Numbered from the stretch's first letter, positions 45,216-59,400 are shown. The stretch is 64,000 nt of DNA from Paracyclopina nana (GCA_019096065.1 JAGUCH010000001.1:62001-126000), one strand, 5' to 3'. The notes: generated from the sequence alone by a model not told the origin. Made by a program: numbers and translations.

Positions 45216-46679
45216 GTAAGCGGATTTTTTTAAATATACATTTTTCAAGCTGCGCTTTATTAAAAATAATTTGAATTTGAGAATTGGGGAATTAATTTGA
45301 AATTGTGGCGGGAAAAAGGTAAATTTTGTTTTCTTATTTGGCGGGTTTTTGAGTTTTTTATATTGATAAATTGGTGAATTTTCGGGCCAATTTACATGAA
45401 ATTAAAAGTGAAAATTAATTTGTCTGCGATTTCTTCCCTTCTTTTTTTGTTGTCCTGTTTTGACGGGAATTTCGGCTTTGTTTTCTTCATTTGTTGACCT
45501 GGTTTGTTTTTTTTGACGGGAGTTTTTTGTTGTTTGTTTTTAAGGCTTAGTGGGAAATTGCTAAATGTGTCAATTTGGGAAGTTTGAGGCTGTGAGAAAT
45601 GGCCGAATAATTGATGTTTTTTGAAGTGATCTGTGTCAACTTTTGTTTTCTTGGAGAAAGGCCAAAAACGTGTCATTTTTCCAATGTTTACATCTTGGAA
45701 TATCACCGAATGTTTCACTTTACAAAAAAAAACTGATACACAAAGTATTTTTTCAGTATTTCATTTTATTTTCCTCCTTTTAGGTATATATTTCAGGAAA
45801 GTAAAATTATGTCAGTTGTGGCAAACATTGGCAATTCTTCTTGTTAATTTCATCAATAACATTTCTCTCTAATTGTTTACAAATTAAAAAAAAACTAGTT
45901 TACTGTTTTTTTTAGAGTTTGTATTTTATACCAAAGATCTGTGTCAAGTTAGGAAATGACATTTTGAAAAGAAATGTAGGAAACTTCCTTTATGTTGATA
46001 AAGGAATGTTTTGCTGTCAAGCCAAGGTCAGGAATTCAAATTTTCCCGCCTTAACTTAAAAGTTTGACTGGGCATGTGGGTTTTCCATGCTTCTTTTCCT
46101 TGGCTATTTTTAGGCAGTGTCCATTAGGACTGACAAGTTATGTGGAAGAAAGCCAGCACACTATTACACTGCAGCAGTGGATTTGCATTTTTCTGTATAT
46201 TATTGATATATATACACAGTTATACTGAGGCATTTTTTCCCAGAAAGATTATTTTTTTCATATTTACTCTTCTTAGGAGGGAAAAGTTTCCTCTTCTGCC
46301 TGTCCAATGTTTTGCAATCTGAGTGTCAAAAAGTTTTTTCCTGCTTTGAAATCCTGCCAAAAGTAAAGGAAGACCATAACAATTATTTGCCCTGAACCCA
46401 ATTTCTCCCTGGGGAAATCAGGCCATTTCATGTGAAATCACAACATATGTAATGCCACTCAAGGCTGACTCAAGTTTGCTGCATTATTTCCTGTCAACTT
46501 GATATTGGCACTTTCCTTCGACATTTGGTGACTTTCACAAAGCATTTCCAAAGATTTGATATCACGTCTCAGCTTAACAAAAAATGAACGCTCAGCGAAT
46601 TGTTCTAAAATCTTTGATATTGTTCAGTTTTGAAAGGTAATAGTTGATGATATGAAAAAGCCGTCAAGGTAAGCGTTTT
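45216..46679. other. Non-coding, nothing recognised
   Basis: AT-rich, T-rich on the plus strand just after the candidate donor. No supported exon. Confidence 0.4.
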
Positions 46680-47230
46680 TGGGTTTCGATGTGATAAGAC
46701 CAGATTTGTTTTTGCCAATAGGTGCAACAAAGCTCCAGAAATGCCACTTTTTCAGCTCGATGGATTTCTTCAATGACATTCCACAAGGAGTTTGAGCAAA
46801 CTAGGTTCAAGTTGTTGCTTCTTCTGCATTGATTTTCCCACCTCGATGGCATTTTCAGCCATTCTGACGTCAATTCATGATGATGCAAAAGAAGTTGGTT
46901 GATGCACTGCTGAGCGCATAAATATGTTACACTTTTTCTGCTCCGGATCTGCCACCAAAAGTTTTATCGTCAAATATAATCATGTAGTACAAGAATGATG
47001 AAGACACTTTTGGAATTACTCCACTCTCCCTTGTCATCTAAAGCATCTGATGACATAAAACTGCGCTGTTCTTCTACACAACAACAACAATCTCAGTTGG
47101 GAGAAACTAGTTTGCTCAAACTCCTTGTGGAATGTCATTGAAAAAATCCAGCCAGCAGAATAAGTGGCATTTATGGTGCTTTGTTGCACCTGACGGCTAA
47201 AACAAATCCATGTAGAACTCATTCGACTAT
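46680..47230. mobile_element. Foldback element with about 145-bp arms
   Basis: About 46680-46826 is the imperfect reverse complement of about 47085-47230. The best-conserved parts are GGTGCAACAAAG, AATGCCACTT and CAATGACATTCCACAAGGAG with their mirror images. No open frame of interest. Confidence 0.75.
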
Positions 47231-50200
47231 AAAGCGTTCATAGTTTGCTTCTCGAATAAAACTTTGAATTCAGGTTAATGGCATCGAAAAAAAGGTCCTT
47301 GTCCTTTTCAACTAAGCGTGTATTTACAATCAAATAATTGATGAGTGAAATCAAATGTCGCTGTTTGCTCTGTAAGCTCAATCAAATGTCTCTTTAAAGT
47401 GCCCATTTTGCTTGAATGTTCCTATGACAGTTTTGCTGCGCTCTATTTTTGGACCAGCAACAGCCAAATTTATGTGTTCAATTGTGCAGCATGTGAATGC
47501 TATGACTCATATTTTGTTCACCATTGTCAATTTATAGCATATCTGCCAAAGAAAACTTCATTGTGAACTGCATGATTACATATTGGGACAGGATGTCCAA
47601 AGATGGCATTTCTTTATCAATCCATTGCTTATCGAATAATTTCTTTTTTGTTTGTATGTTGATATTACATAAAGCAGTAGTTGCCTTTTTTCCCTTTTTG
47701 CCTCTTCAGCAGCCGCAATTTGCAAAGCCGACTAAGCAATTTTGGCATGCGCAAAGCAGTGAAGGTGTTCAAGTTTATCGAAGAATGTCATTGACAAGCA
47801 TGGAATGATGAAAAGTTACAAAAGGAAATCTTGCTTCAAGCTTTCAGGTTTGGGAGGGAAGCATATTAGGCTGAAAGGGCAGATGTAGGCAATATTACAA
47901 AGGTTGTATCGCAATGTGGATGCAGTTGGAAGCAAGATGGCAGCGAAGAAAAACTGAGTACTATGACTGAGTAGGAGGCCAAAAAGTTGTTCCAAACCGA
48001 GAGAGAGAGAGAGAAGGAGAGCTTAGCACAGCCCCCTAAAGACTCGTTTGATTCCTAGGAAAAAAGTATAGTCAATGTGTGTGGCCTTGGCAGCAAAAAA
48101 GGCTGCTATCTCCAGCTACATCTGGCCCTAGAGCAGCCATTTAAAGCGAGCAGGTGAACAGAGGGTAAATTGCATTGATTAATTTGATACAACGGAAGTA
48201 GAGAAGCAAGCATGGCTTTATCCTTGAATGTTTGAGCTTGATTGAAGATTTCCATAGTTAACTTTTCATTGATCCATGTTTTTCGCCAACATTCTTTGAA
48301 CAACTTTTTCACCTGTAGCGCTTTTTTGATGAAATTGAATGTTAGAGTGTATCGAATATATCTAGTGAAAACATATTTTTGGCATATGCAAGATGTCAAC
48401 ATGTCATAATTTATCATCGATACTTTTTAACAATCTTTTAACTTTGCGTCATCTGATTGTCCAAATGATGGAGTCAATAAGAAATTCCACCTTTGGCCAT
48501 CCCAAAAAAATCTGGGTTGGTGCAGGTGGCAATGTTCTTAATTTATTGGATGTGTGTGTACTCAGTTCAAACCGGTTTCTGCCCCTCATTAAGAGAAAAA
48601 CAGCCCATATAGAAGATTGTTTTTTCGAATGAAATTGATGACTGACATGGGCTTAATTATGAAATCTGACCATTCACCAATTACTTATTTGTGCTAGTTT
48701 GATGCCCAAATTTTTTTTGATGTTTTGCTGAAAACTTCATTCAAGTTTTCAATGTAGAATGCTAATTAGAAAGATGATGATTGGGGCTCAGCTGATCTGG
48801 TTTCTTCGCTAGAAAAAAAACCTGTTCTATTGTACATGATAAGCATCTAGGTTTTTGGCACACAGATCTTCATTTATATCTTCCATCATACCTGTAAAGG
48901 TAATGGAAAGATGTCTAATTTTGCCACTGTTCTTTTTTGTACATGATTTCATACTTAATATTTGACGTGCATGCAAAGCGCTGTTTATTGACAAGCTGAG
49001 AATGGGCTTTTTATTGGATGCAACCTGGATTTTTTCATGCAAGGATGAATGCACAAGAAATCTTGAATCATGTTTCCATGTGAAAAAGCCACTCATTTTC
49101 ATAATACTAAGCATGACAATTGCGTTAAGTTAAATGTCGCAAAATTCAATTAAACTATTGGCAACAGAGTTAGATGGATACTAGTTAAGCTAGGATGTTT
49201 TTTTTCAGCAAAATATTTTGTTTTTGGAGTTTACACTCCTAGTTCTATGAAGCAAAATATGATACCAGGGAGGTGCAAGAGGCGTGAAATTGAAGTACAA
49301 AAGCTGCTCCATTTTATATCCCTCTAGATTCTCCTAGTGGTGTAATTCACTTGATAATTTTTCAATTCACTTTTTTTCTCTTTCGAAATTCAATTTCAGT
49401 GCTGGTTCCATCTTCTTTTCTTTCTTCAAAAGTGATCGATTACCTATAGCCAAACTTTTCTTCGAAGAAAAAGTTGGGAAAAGCAGCTGACTTTCACCTT
49501 CAATAAGGATGAATGATTATTATAAGTCATGATGCCCCACGAAGCTACAAGCGTCTCTAGGCAAGTGAGAAAGCATGGCAATCTCACATTAAAAAATGAT
49601 GCAAGATTTTCCACTTGTTCACTTTCCCAGGAAAAAATCCTGGTTGCTTTTCCCAAAAAGCTCTTTGAAAGCTTGCCAACAAATGAAGACTTCTTAAACA
49701 TCGTCACAAGTGATTATGCTATAAAATGATCCACTTTTTGATGGGTAAGGCAGAACAGCCAGAGTAATTGGGTGACAGGTGTCGACAAGGATTTGCAGGC
49801 TAATCAAATTCTGGCCATTTTAACCTTTAGCACCTAGGCTTTAGGTGCCAAAAACTGTTCAAGAACTGCTTAATACCCAGCATTCATCTTCTTCCCTGGA
49901 AAACACTTGTTCATGCTAGTTTTTTTTTCACTAACTAATAGTACATCACTTGCTTACTACTTTCCTATTGCTCATATTTCACTTTAGAAAGCCATCATTT
50001 TTTCTTGAGGCAGCTCCACTGTTTGAAAAAGCATATTAATATGCTCCTTGGAGGTCAAGTGAAGTGCCCTTAAAAATTGTTTTGCCATCAAAGCTCCTGT
50101 TTCAATGGAATAATGAAAAGACTGCAAATATTGCTTGCATAAGACATCTTGTGGCTTTCTAGTATTTTCCCAGCAGCTTTTTTTACTGCACTAGAAGAAG

Positions 50201-50504
50201 AAGGAGCTGGTAGTATATAAATAGATGGAGCATTATTTGCATATTGATGCCTTTTAAAATGACACCATATCCAACTGGATGACATTGATGTCCTGCATTC
50301 AGAATAAAGCACCAGCAGGAAAATTGACAATGACACTCCAAAAGCATTCCATTGCCATGCATTGCCACTCTCCCTGAAATGTAGCTCCATGCTTCCAAAG
50401 ACATTTCTTCCTCTCCACACTAAATTCCAATACCAAAGCCTTTCAATGTGTAAATACTCATTTGAGGCCAGCACAACAAGGCTGTAATGTTCAATAACAC
50501 TTAA
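47231..50504. other. Gene-free region with minor repeats
   Basis: A GA microsatellite sits at 47999-48016. Sequence at about 48990-49090 on the minus strand is distantly related to 49590-49690 on the plus strand (AAGATTT..GAAAAAATCC..GGTTGC), probably old copies of one repeat. No gene recognised. Confidence 0.4.
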
Positions 50505-51625
50505 CATCGATGTTCAGTGTTGATAAGCTGATTTGGACCTATCCAAACCATTGAATTGATGTTAGTACCAATTGCACTCCAAGACCTGTCAAAAGGCGCA
50601 GTAAATCCATTTGAAGCCAGTGCAAAGCAAGAAAAAGCAAAGCTGTACATTTGGATTAGCTCTTCAGCTGGATCTGTGTGGGGCTTTCTTTTCGACAAGT
50701 CGTTAAACATTACGCTGAGCCTTGATTGGCCTTGGGAAAACATTATGTTCGGATTTAATTCCAAAAACAAGTCAGAAGACTCAAGGCATAAAAAAGCAAA
50801 GCTGTACTTTCATATATATTTGCTATTTAAAGCTATGCATTGGGCTTTTTAAACGACAAGTCAATTGACGTTAAGCTGATTTGGGCCTTCCAGAATCATT
50901 GAATTGATGTTTGCAACAATTGCTAGCTAAAATATGACAAAAGGTGCAGTTTAATCAGTACAAGCCAGAACAATGCATGAAAATTCTTAAATAATCTTTT
51001 GGATTGGCTCTTCAGCCAAAGCTGTGTTGGGCTTTCTTCACGACGAGTCTTTTGAACTCATTAAATGTGAGGCTGAAGTGGACCTGTCCAAATCATTGAA
51101 TTGATGTTTTTACCAATTGCACACCATTACCTGTCAAAAGGCGAAGTAAATCCATTTAAAGCCAGTGCAAAGCAAGAAAAAGCAAAGCTCTACATTTGGA
51201 TTAGCTCTTCAGCTGGATCTGTGTGGGGCTTTCTTTTCGACAAGTCATTAAACCTTATGCTGAGCCTTGATTGGCCTTGTGAAAACATTATGTTCGGATT
51301 TAATTCCAAAAAACCGTCAAAAAAACATTGGTATAAAAAATCAAAACTGCACGTTCTTATTCATTTGCTCTTCAAAGCTATGCATGGGGCTTTTTTAACG
51401 ACAAGTCTTCTAATGATAAGCTGATTTGGGCCTTCGAGAACCATGGAATTGATGTTTGTAACAATTGCTTACTAAAACTTGACAAAAGGCGCAGTTTAAT
51501 CACTTCAAGCCAGAACAATGCCTGAAAATTCTTGAATAATCTTTTGGATAGGCTCCTCAGCGGAATCTGTGGTGGGCTTTCTTCACGACAAGTCATTAAA
51601 TGTAATGCTGAGAGCCTTGATTGAC
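50505..51625. repeat. Tandem duplication, two units of about 545 bp, each bipartite
   Basis: CATTGAATTGATGTT...ACCAATTGCAC at about 50550 recurs at about 51094. The second half (GCTGATTTGGGCCTT, GCAGTTTAATCA, AAGCCAGAACAATGC) recurs at about 50877 and 51420. Each unit also contains two related sub-units, so an older duplication preceded the recent one. Confidence 0.85.
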
Positions 51626-53135
51626 CTTGGCAAAGCACTACTTTCTGTATCACAAAGTTCATGAAAAGGGCGTAGGCCAAGCTCAGTAGGCCTTCCAAGC
51701 ATATGTAATGTATTTGTGCAGTATTTAAACTCTCTAAGCTCTGTGTCAACATGGCCTTACTTAGTATTTGGGCAACAAACATGAAACTCATGGTGGATGT
51801 GTGCAGCTTACTGATTTGACAGCCAGAGCCTTGTTATTAACCAGTTCCTGAGTGGTGGCAGCCAAAGTTGTTTTTGTTATGTGTTTTGGTCACCACCTTG
51901 CTTAGTATTATGTATTGAGAATGGCTTGAGGCTGAGCTAGTAGCAGATTGATGTTCTCCAAGCCTTGTGTAGAGGGGTGACAGCACTAAGGGCAATCATG
52001 TCCATTAAAGGCACCATAATTTTCACTCCTTGGCCACAATGGAGGACTCATTTTGCTCCCATGGGATAAGTTGAAGCCTGCTTTCAAAATAAAGTAAATA
52101 CATCCTTAAATTAAACTAGGTTTGGAACTGTTTTGTCAGCTTCACTGATTGAAAGGCTTTTTAGAAAGCAATTGCAAGTGTGGAAGCCTTGATTTTTTAG
52201 CTCTGGTTGGGCTTGAGTCTCTTTTTTCATCCTTTGGTGCCACAGAGAGCTAGACTCTCACTCTCTTTATTTGCTCTTACCCAAGGAAATAGAGTCTACC
52301 AGACAACTCCCTGCAATAAAGGACATCAAGAGAAGCCTTCATAGATTTCATCTTTTAATGGGAAACTTCTGTGAGCAATCTGTGAGTGAGCCTTCATACA
52401 TCTATTTTTAAAATGTTGCCAAAATGATGGATTAATAAAGTCCCAAGTCAAATCTGGCTGAGTTGTTGATGTATTCCAGCTTATTGACGTATTTTGATGT
52501 ACTGACCGCTTTGTAATCAATATTAGATCTTCTGCACAGTGGGGAGAACTCTCCTGGTTTGTTTCCTTGATGGAGCTAGTTCATCTCATGAAATCAACAG
52601 AATGACTCTCTATACTAGTATGACTGCAACGGACAGGTTGAGGCTGGTGTGATTATTATTTATTATTGGGGAGGGGAATTCCCCTTAAATGATTTTCCTC
52701 TCTAGGCTTAGTGGTATTTTGGATGAGAAAGGCAGAAGCTATATTCTATAGGAGGAGAAGGACACTGCGCAAAAAGTTGGGGCTGAAACAGAAGAAGAAT
52801 GCACAAAAGTTCCTCTTTTTCCTTCTTCAGCCCAAAACTCTGGTGCTGCTCACCATGGGTAAATTTGGCTACAAAAGTGCACATGTTGTCTGCAGCAATC
52901 TCCTTGACCACTGCCCAATTCATGTAATGTCAATCAATGCCTAGCAAACAGGAAATTAGTTGCACATATGGCAAAAACTAGCTCCTGACAGGATTTCAAT
53001 TGGATAAGTTTTCTTCATTGTGCAGAAGACTTCATATTTATTACAATCCTTAAAGTGTGTTCAATTACGCCTCCTTTCCTTTAAGTCTTAAAGCATCTGT
53101 GAATGAAATGACAAAGTTTCGTACTTTTGATAAAT
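51626..53135. other. Non-coding, nothing recognised
   Basis: Short open frames only, none with recognisable protein features. Confidence 0.4.
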
Positions 53136-53533
53136 TGTCGGCTTTCAAAGCAAAAGCAATGAATGACAGACTTGGTGTTAGCCAGAGGCTTTCGAGCCAA
53201 ATTGATGCAGATCATAGATGGGATTTGGGAAATTTTCCACCTTCCATGATCAAGTTTTTCCAAACAGGACTATTGTCAAGTGTTGTTTTGTACTTAACTA
53301 GTACTTAAAGGGTGTTCACTGACGCTTTGTGTCCTGAAAAGTTTACGGCATTAGTTAATGAAATGCCCAAGTTTTCGTACTTTTGATGAATTGAAACACT
53401 TCAAACTCATGTGACCTAATAAGGTGGCAGAAATGGTGTAATTGAGGCTATGAAAAGTTGACGAAAGTGATCAGTACTCCAATAGGAGGCTTAAGTAAAA
53501 CACACTTTAACAGAAGGAAACATTTTCCTTCAT
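53136..53533. repeat. Recent 398-bp duplication, copy 1
   Basis: Nearly identical to 54358-54756. By eye about 16 single-base differences. An open frame (RLSSQIDADHRWDLGNFPPS) is kept in both copies, but no family is recognised and upstream context differs. Confidence 0.9.
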
Positions 53534-54357
53534 ACTTGAATATTGATTAAGATTGAAGTGCATTAAAACTTAACCAATTCGAAATATTGAATGTTAATTG
53601 AAAGTTAATAGATTAAATGCATTTTCATAGTCTAAACAAGTCTCATTGAAGCATGAAATCTTTGGAAGTGAATGGAGATGTTCATGGTAGAAACTGATGA
53701 AGCAGTCAGTAAGTTGTGAAATAAAGTGGCCATTAGGAATGCAAGGGAGAAAATTCTCGTAAAATCTAGGCTGCTATTAAGCCATTCAAGGAGCAGTTAA
53801 TCTCCTTGAGGATCTTAAGGAGTATTTGTGCAAATGGGTATCATCATGAAGCTTTTGCATTTGGTGATAAGCCAACCATATTAAAACTGACAGTTCTCTC
53901 TATCAAAACAAATGTACACATATTATTCTCTATATTGGAATCCCAACAAAGCCTAATAACAATATTTTTTCCATTTCTTCCAGGGCCTCCTTCTTCATTT
54001 AGATTAAGAGGAGAGAAGAGAATGATACATAATAGGGCAGTGCCATAAAGGATATCCCCCTAGTCATTTTCTTCCATATTCTCTCTGACAAGCAAATCAC
54101 CCACGGGACTGCCAGAAAGGTGTTCCATTATTCCCCAGCTGCTGATCTGAGGATTGGTGGTGGAAAAGAAAACCACCTAAAGATGAGGGCTGAAGCCTTC
54201 ATCGTGAAGGCTGGTGTGGCCTCATCGACTGAGCCTTCCATTCTCTTCTTCGATGAAGATGCAATGAATTCTTCAGATCTGGATTTCAGGGTAATAGTCT
54301 CTCTGGAGAATTATCACACTATGTTGACTTGTGTAAACTCCAAAGCATCTCAGCTTT

Positions 54358-54756
54358 TGTCGGCTTTCAAAGCGAAAGCAATGAATGACAGACTTGGTGT
54401 TAGCCAGAGGCTTTCGAGCCAAATTGATGCAGATCATAGATGGGATTTGGGAAATTTTCCACCTTCAATGATCAAGTTTTTCCAAACAGGACTATTGTCA
54501 AGCGTTGTTTTGTTCTTAACTAGTACTTAAAGGGTGTTCACTGACGCTTTGTGTCCTGAAAAGTTTACGGCATTAGTTAATGAAATGCCCAAGTTTTTGT
54601 ACTTTTGATGAATCGAAACACTTCAAACTCATGTGACCTTAGAAGGTGGCAGAAATGGTCTACTTGAAGCTATGAAAAGTTGACGAAAGTGATCAGTACT
54701 CAAATAGGAGGCTTAAGTAAAACACACTTGAACAGAAGGAAACATTTTCCTTCATA
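54358..54756. repeat. Recent 398-bp duplication, copy 2
   Basis: Second copy of the block at 53136-53533, same orientation, 1.2 kb further on. Here the shared open frame is fused to a different upstream stretch (54120-54357). Confidence 0.9.
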
Positions 54757-55426
54757 GGCGTACTTTTGTCATTTGTACTTTTTCCCAACGTTGTAGCCAA
54801 GTTGTGTAATTTTTGCTTAAGCCCCTTTCTGACACGAAATGCACCACCACACACAAAAATCATGTGACTTTTTTCTGCTCTTTTGGCCAAAAATAGAAAA
54901 GAAGCTCCTTAATCTTGGGCTCCTGCTCTCTCCACCATGGCAATAAACTACTGCAGCTGAGCCAAGTGAAGTTAGGTTAGCCCCCCAAAAAAATGGCCAA
55001 GAAAAATGAATGGAATTCATCACTGAAATTTAGCTGCAGCCTAAAAATAGCCATTTTATGTCTCCCTCAAAAGCTATAAAAGTTTTTGCCTTGTCCTGTG
55101 CACAATTTATGCACTATACTGTTTCAATTGTTCTTCAGCTGCAAATGCAAGGTCTCTTCAGAAAAACTTGAGCTAAGCAAGGCTAGTGAGCTTCTTCTGC
55201 AACATTAAGTATGGCTAGTTTTGGGAATGGCCTGGACGCAGAAGCAGAAACTCATTAATTCTCCTAGGGGAGCAAGCCTAGAAGAAGGTTTGTGAGCAAT
55301 TCATTCATTGTTGTGTCACCTGGGCAAAATGTGTTTATCAACGCATGAGGTAACGGCATTTTTTATTTGGAAGAACTAGTTCGATCACAGAAAAAGTATT
55401 TTAATTCATAGGTGACATAAGTTATC

Positions 55427-56302
55427 ATTCAAATTGCCCTAGGTGAGTACATGAAACCAAGCCGAATCTTGAACCAAGCAAAAGGGAGGTAAATAGTGAG
55501 GCGAGGTTTTACTTTACTAAACCTAGGGCAATTTATAAGTAACCTTCAATGTCGAGTGAGGCAGCAAGTTAATTGTATATTACTAACTGTAACCAATGTT
55601 ATGTGCAAGTAAATTCACTTTGCTGATCTTGTTTGCTTTTTTGCAACACTAAGATGTCACACCATGGCATTTCAGCGCGTTTATTTTGCTTGGAAAATCA
55701 GTGACATTAAATAAAATTTGACTTGCAGCTTCTTGGGACTTAGAAGGTAACGTACAAATTTCCATAAATGAGTTAATGAAACCAAGCCTAATCTTGAACT
55801 GAGCGAAACAAGGTTTTGTTGCACTGAAAAGTGGCTAGTAAAATACTATTACTTGCTACTTTTCGGGACTGAGAAGGTAACCTAAAAAATGCCCTGGGTG
55901 AGTAAAGTAATATCTCACTATTCACAGCCCCGTTGTATATTCGGCTTGGTTTCATTTACTCATTTATGGAAATTTGTACGTTACCTTCATAGTCACAAGA
56001 AGTTCCAAGTCAAATTACATTAACTGAGACTGATTTTCCAGGCAAAATGAACTTGCCGAAATGCCATGGTGTGACGTCACATGGTTGCCATAAAGCTGAC
56101 ACTGTAGGCAAAAGGGATTTACTCGCTAGTAACACCGATTACATCAAGTAAAAAACTATTAACTTGCTCCTTCATGGGACCTAGGAGGTTACGTAAAAAA
56201 TGCCCTAGGTTTAGCGAAGTAAAACCTTGCCTAACTATTTACCTCCCTTTTGCTCGGTTCAAGATTCGGTTTGGTTTCATGCACTAACCTAGGGCAATTT
56301 GA
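55427..56302. repeat. Large imperfect palindrome upstream of the octopamine receptor
   Basis: The outer arms 55427-55538 and 56195-56302 are inverted copies (TTGCCCTAGG, AAAGGGAGGTAAATAGT and their mirrors). The inner arms at about 55620-55830 and 55920-56090 are inverted copies too (TTTCCATAAATGAGT, CACACCATGGCATTTC). It ends about 160 bp before the first receptor exon. Confidence 0.8.
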
Positions 56303-56462
56303 AAGTAAATGAATGTACGCTACATCATCTGTGAGAAGGTGGAATAAGAAGAGAAAGCCAAAAATGACACCAAGTGTGGCATACTGAGCTTTCGCTTTGA
56401 AAGTCGACAAAGGCCCAAACTCTTCGGGGTTCAGTGTTTTAAATGACTTGATCCTTTTCCAG

Positions 56463-59400
56463 GATGGTAATTACTCGATGAACTACAACAACAGCTGGTT
56501 GTCCTTGGACAGCTCAGAGGATGACAACTTTGTGCCCCACATACTCAAGAGCATTGTGCTGGTGCTCATCATTGTCTTGGCCATTTTCAGCAACTTGCTG
56601 GTGGTGATCAGTGTTGTCAGATACCACAAGTTGAGGCACATCAACAACTACTTCCTGGTGTCTTTGGCAGTGGCTGACTTGCTGGTGGCCTGCTTTGCCA
56701 TGACTTTCAATGCCACAGTGGAGATCACAGGCCAGTGGAACTTTGGGTACAGAATTTGTGACTTGTGGAACTCCCTGGATGTCCACTTCAGCACGGTGTC
56801 CACCCTGCACCTCTGCTGCATTGCCATGGACCGATACTTTGCCATTGTCAGACCACTCAAGTACACCACTTACATGACAGTCAAGGTGGCTGGATTGATG
56901 ATAGGCGTGGCATGGACCGCGCCCACTCTTATCTCATTCCTGCCCATTTTCCTGGGCTGGTACACCACTGAAGAGCATCAAAAGTGGAGAGAAAGCCATC
57001 CAAACGAGTGCATTTTGCGGGTAAGGCCTACCACTACTAAATTTTACTGCATTCCAACCAGATACACTACAAAGTTTGGGGGACACAACACAAAAAAGAA
57101 AGTTCGCTTTCCTTGCCACATTGTCTTATTGAACTTTCACTATGGCACAATGGACTCGTACCCTTGGATCGACTACAGATCATTCGTGGAGAAACTTGGA
57201 CGAATTGGACTTGGATCGACAAAACAAATCATCCTTGGATCAATTATGAGAACACACAGTCCTAAGACTGACAAAGACTGACTGTATTTGGTTGGAGTTG
57301 AAAAACGAACATTAGCTGGACAGACAAGGCGAACTGTCCCTGGATCGACTTTGAGAATGAACAGTCCTTGGATTAGGTTAGGTATTTGGATCGACAGTTA
57401 GACTAAGCTAAAAAACTACGCATGAAAAAAAGTCATGAGACAATTTTTTCTAGGCAGGAATTCCCACTAGAGCAGGTTAGTTCTATTCTATATCCACGGA
57501 CAGTTAAATCTGCATTTGATTTGGGCATTTTTATAGTCGATCCAGGGACAGTTTGTCTTGTATGTCCACGCAATGTTTGTTTTTCTAGTCTAACCAAATA
57601 CAGTCAGTCCTCGTCAGTCTTAGGACTGAGTCTTCTCATAGTTGATCCAAGGACGATTTGTTTTGCCAATTTAGACGATCCTTTGACAGTATGTTCTAGT
57701 CGATCCAAGTGTAACTGCTCTGCTCAATTTGAATTAATTCATATTAGTTATCGATTCTCAGGCTCAATGAGCAACCTTGAACGTTTGCAAGCCTCCAATT
57801 GGCTTTCGAAAGCTTTGCATCTCACCCTTCCTATAGTCATTGAAGGCATTCAAATTATTAGCAAGCTATCATGTTTTACGTCAACTAGCATGATAAGCCC
57901 GTTCTCTTATTTATCTAGCTAGGCTCCAATAACGCTAAGCAAGGCTCTTTGGAGGCACATGTCTCAACAACTACTGAGCCGATTGGAACCAAACTTGATA
58001 GGATTCGTCTGTAAACCTTAATCATTGTTCATGCCCAAATTCATCCGGATCAAAAGATGATTTCTGGAGGCCAATTTTTCCGCTTAAAATGATGAGCAGA
58101 GCTACCTTGCTTCTCTTTTTAAACGGCCTCCAGTTGGCGGCCTCGGATCTTGGGCGAATTTCGTACACAGCCTTTAATGGTTTCTCTGAAGAATCCTACC
58201 AAGTTTGGTTCCAATCGGCTCAGCAATTGCTGAGTCATTAGCTTGCAAAGAGCCTTGCTTAGCTTCAAAGAGCATTGCTTAGCTACTATTAGAACAGGCT
58301 AGAGGCTGTATAGTTAAAGCGGTGAAATGTGGGATTGCGTAAAGTTTTCCAGGAAAGGAAAGCAAGCTGTTAGAAGTGAAAAAAAAGAGACGTAATGGCC
58401 TCGTTTTCACTTAGTACATCATCCCAATTTACGAGCTTTTAGTTGGGCTGCCTCCAAAACCGTGTGCCATTTCCCATGTTATTTTTCACTTTTAAAAAGC
58501 TCAGTTCACAACTCAGACTAATCTCGATTTAAAAAACTTTTGAGGGCTAGCCAAGCAACATGAGCCAGTGTTAAGCTTGTAATTTGCTTTTGCAAGCTCA
58601 CTCATTTCGCAGTCCTAGGTAAAAAAGGCATCGACATTATTTTTTTGCCCTCATCAAAGGCAAGAAATTTCAGCATTGATTTCATGGTGTGTGAACCTTG
58701 CTGTGTTTTTGTATATGAGAAAAGAATGTGATTTCCCCATGAATAATTCACTGGCTGTAGCCAATCAATGGCTGAACATAATGCAGTTTTTCATGCTTTT
58801 GTAGCTCAGTTCTCGATGAAAACTTTCCCTGCATTGCACTAGCACCAAAAAATACACTTTGCATTTTTGCCTTACTTTTTATTGCATCATGCTGGTCAAG
58901 TGCTCAGTATCCAAATTTGTACAACACCCTTAAAAACAGAGCTCTTCCTAATAAGTGTGTTCTTAAATGCTTTGGGAGTGTCTTTTCCATAATTTGAAAG
59001 CTAAGCGCTTGCATTGGTTGTGTATGTAAGCCCTTTTCTTGATGTATGAGCCAGCGGAGGGACAAACTTTTTCATTAGATGGCGCTTTTTGAGCAAGTAT
59101 TTTTGGAAAAACTTTCATGTTCGATACTTGTCGCTTGATTAAAAGTAGCAATTTGATTAGATGATCAGTGGGAGCCAGGATAGAAAAATTTGGTTTCAAA
59201 AATGAAAAGCTTGGAAATTTACATGAGTTGCATATGGTTTTATAGCTTGAAAGGGTACCAATGTGTTTTTTGATTAAGTCATATTAGCGAAGTTTTTGGT
59301 ACAAGTGCTCCAAAAGCCAAATGATTACAGATTTTTGATCTTCCATGTAGCAAAGCCATGTCAAATGTCCTTGCTCAAGTTGCCAGGCTAGATGGCGCTG

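Noticed and set aside
52711..52944. 77-codon basic frame (RRRRTLRKKLGLKQKK)
   Set aside because: A short isolated frame without splice context or homologous copy. An overlapping minus-strand frame is equally long.
57021..57281. Extension of the first receptor exon past 57020
   Set aside because: It reads through a consensus donor (GTAAGG) into an inverted repeat. The TM5 exon joins in phase 0 at the position expected for the family.
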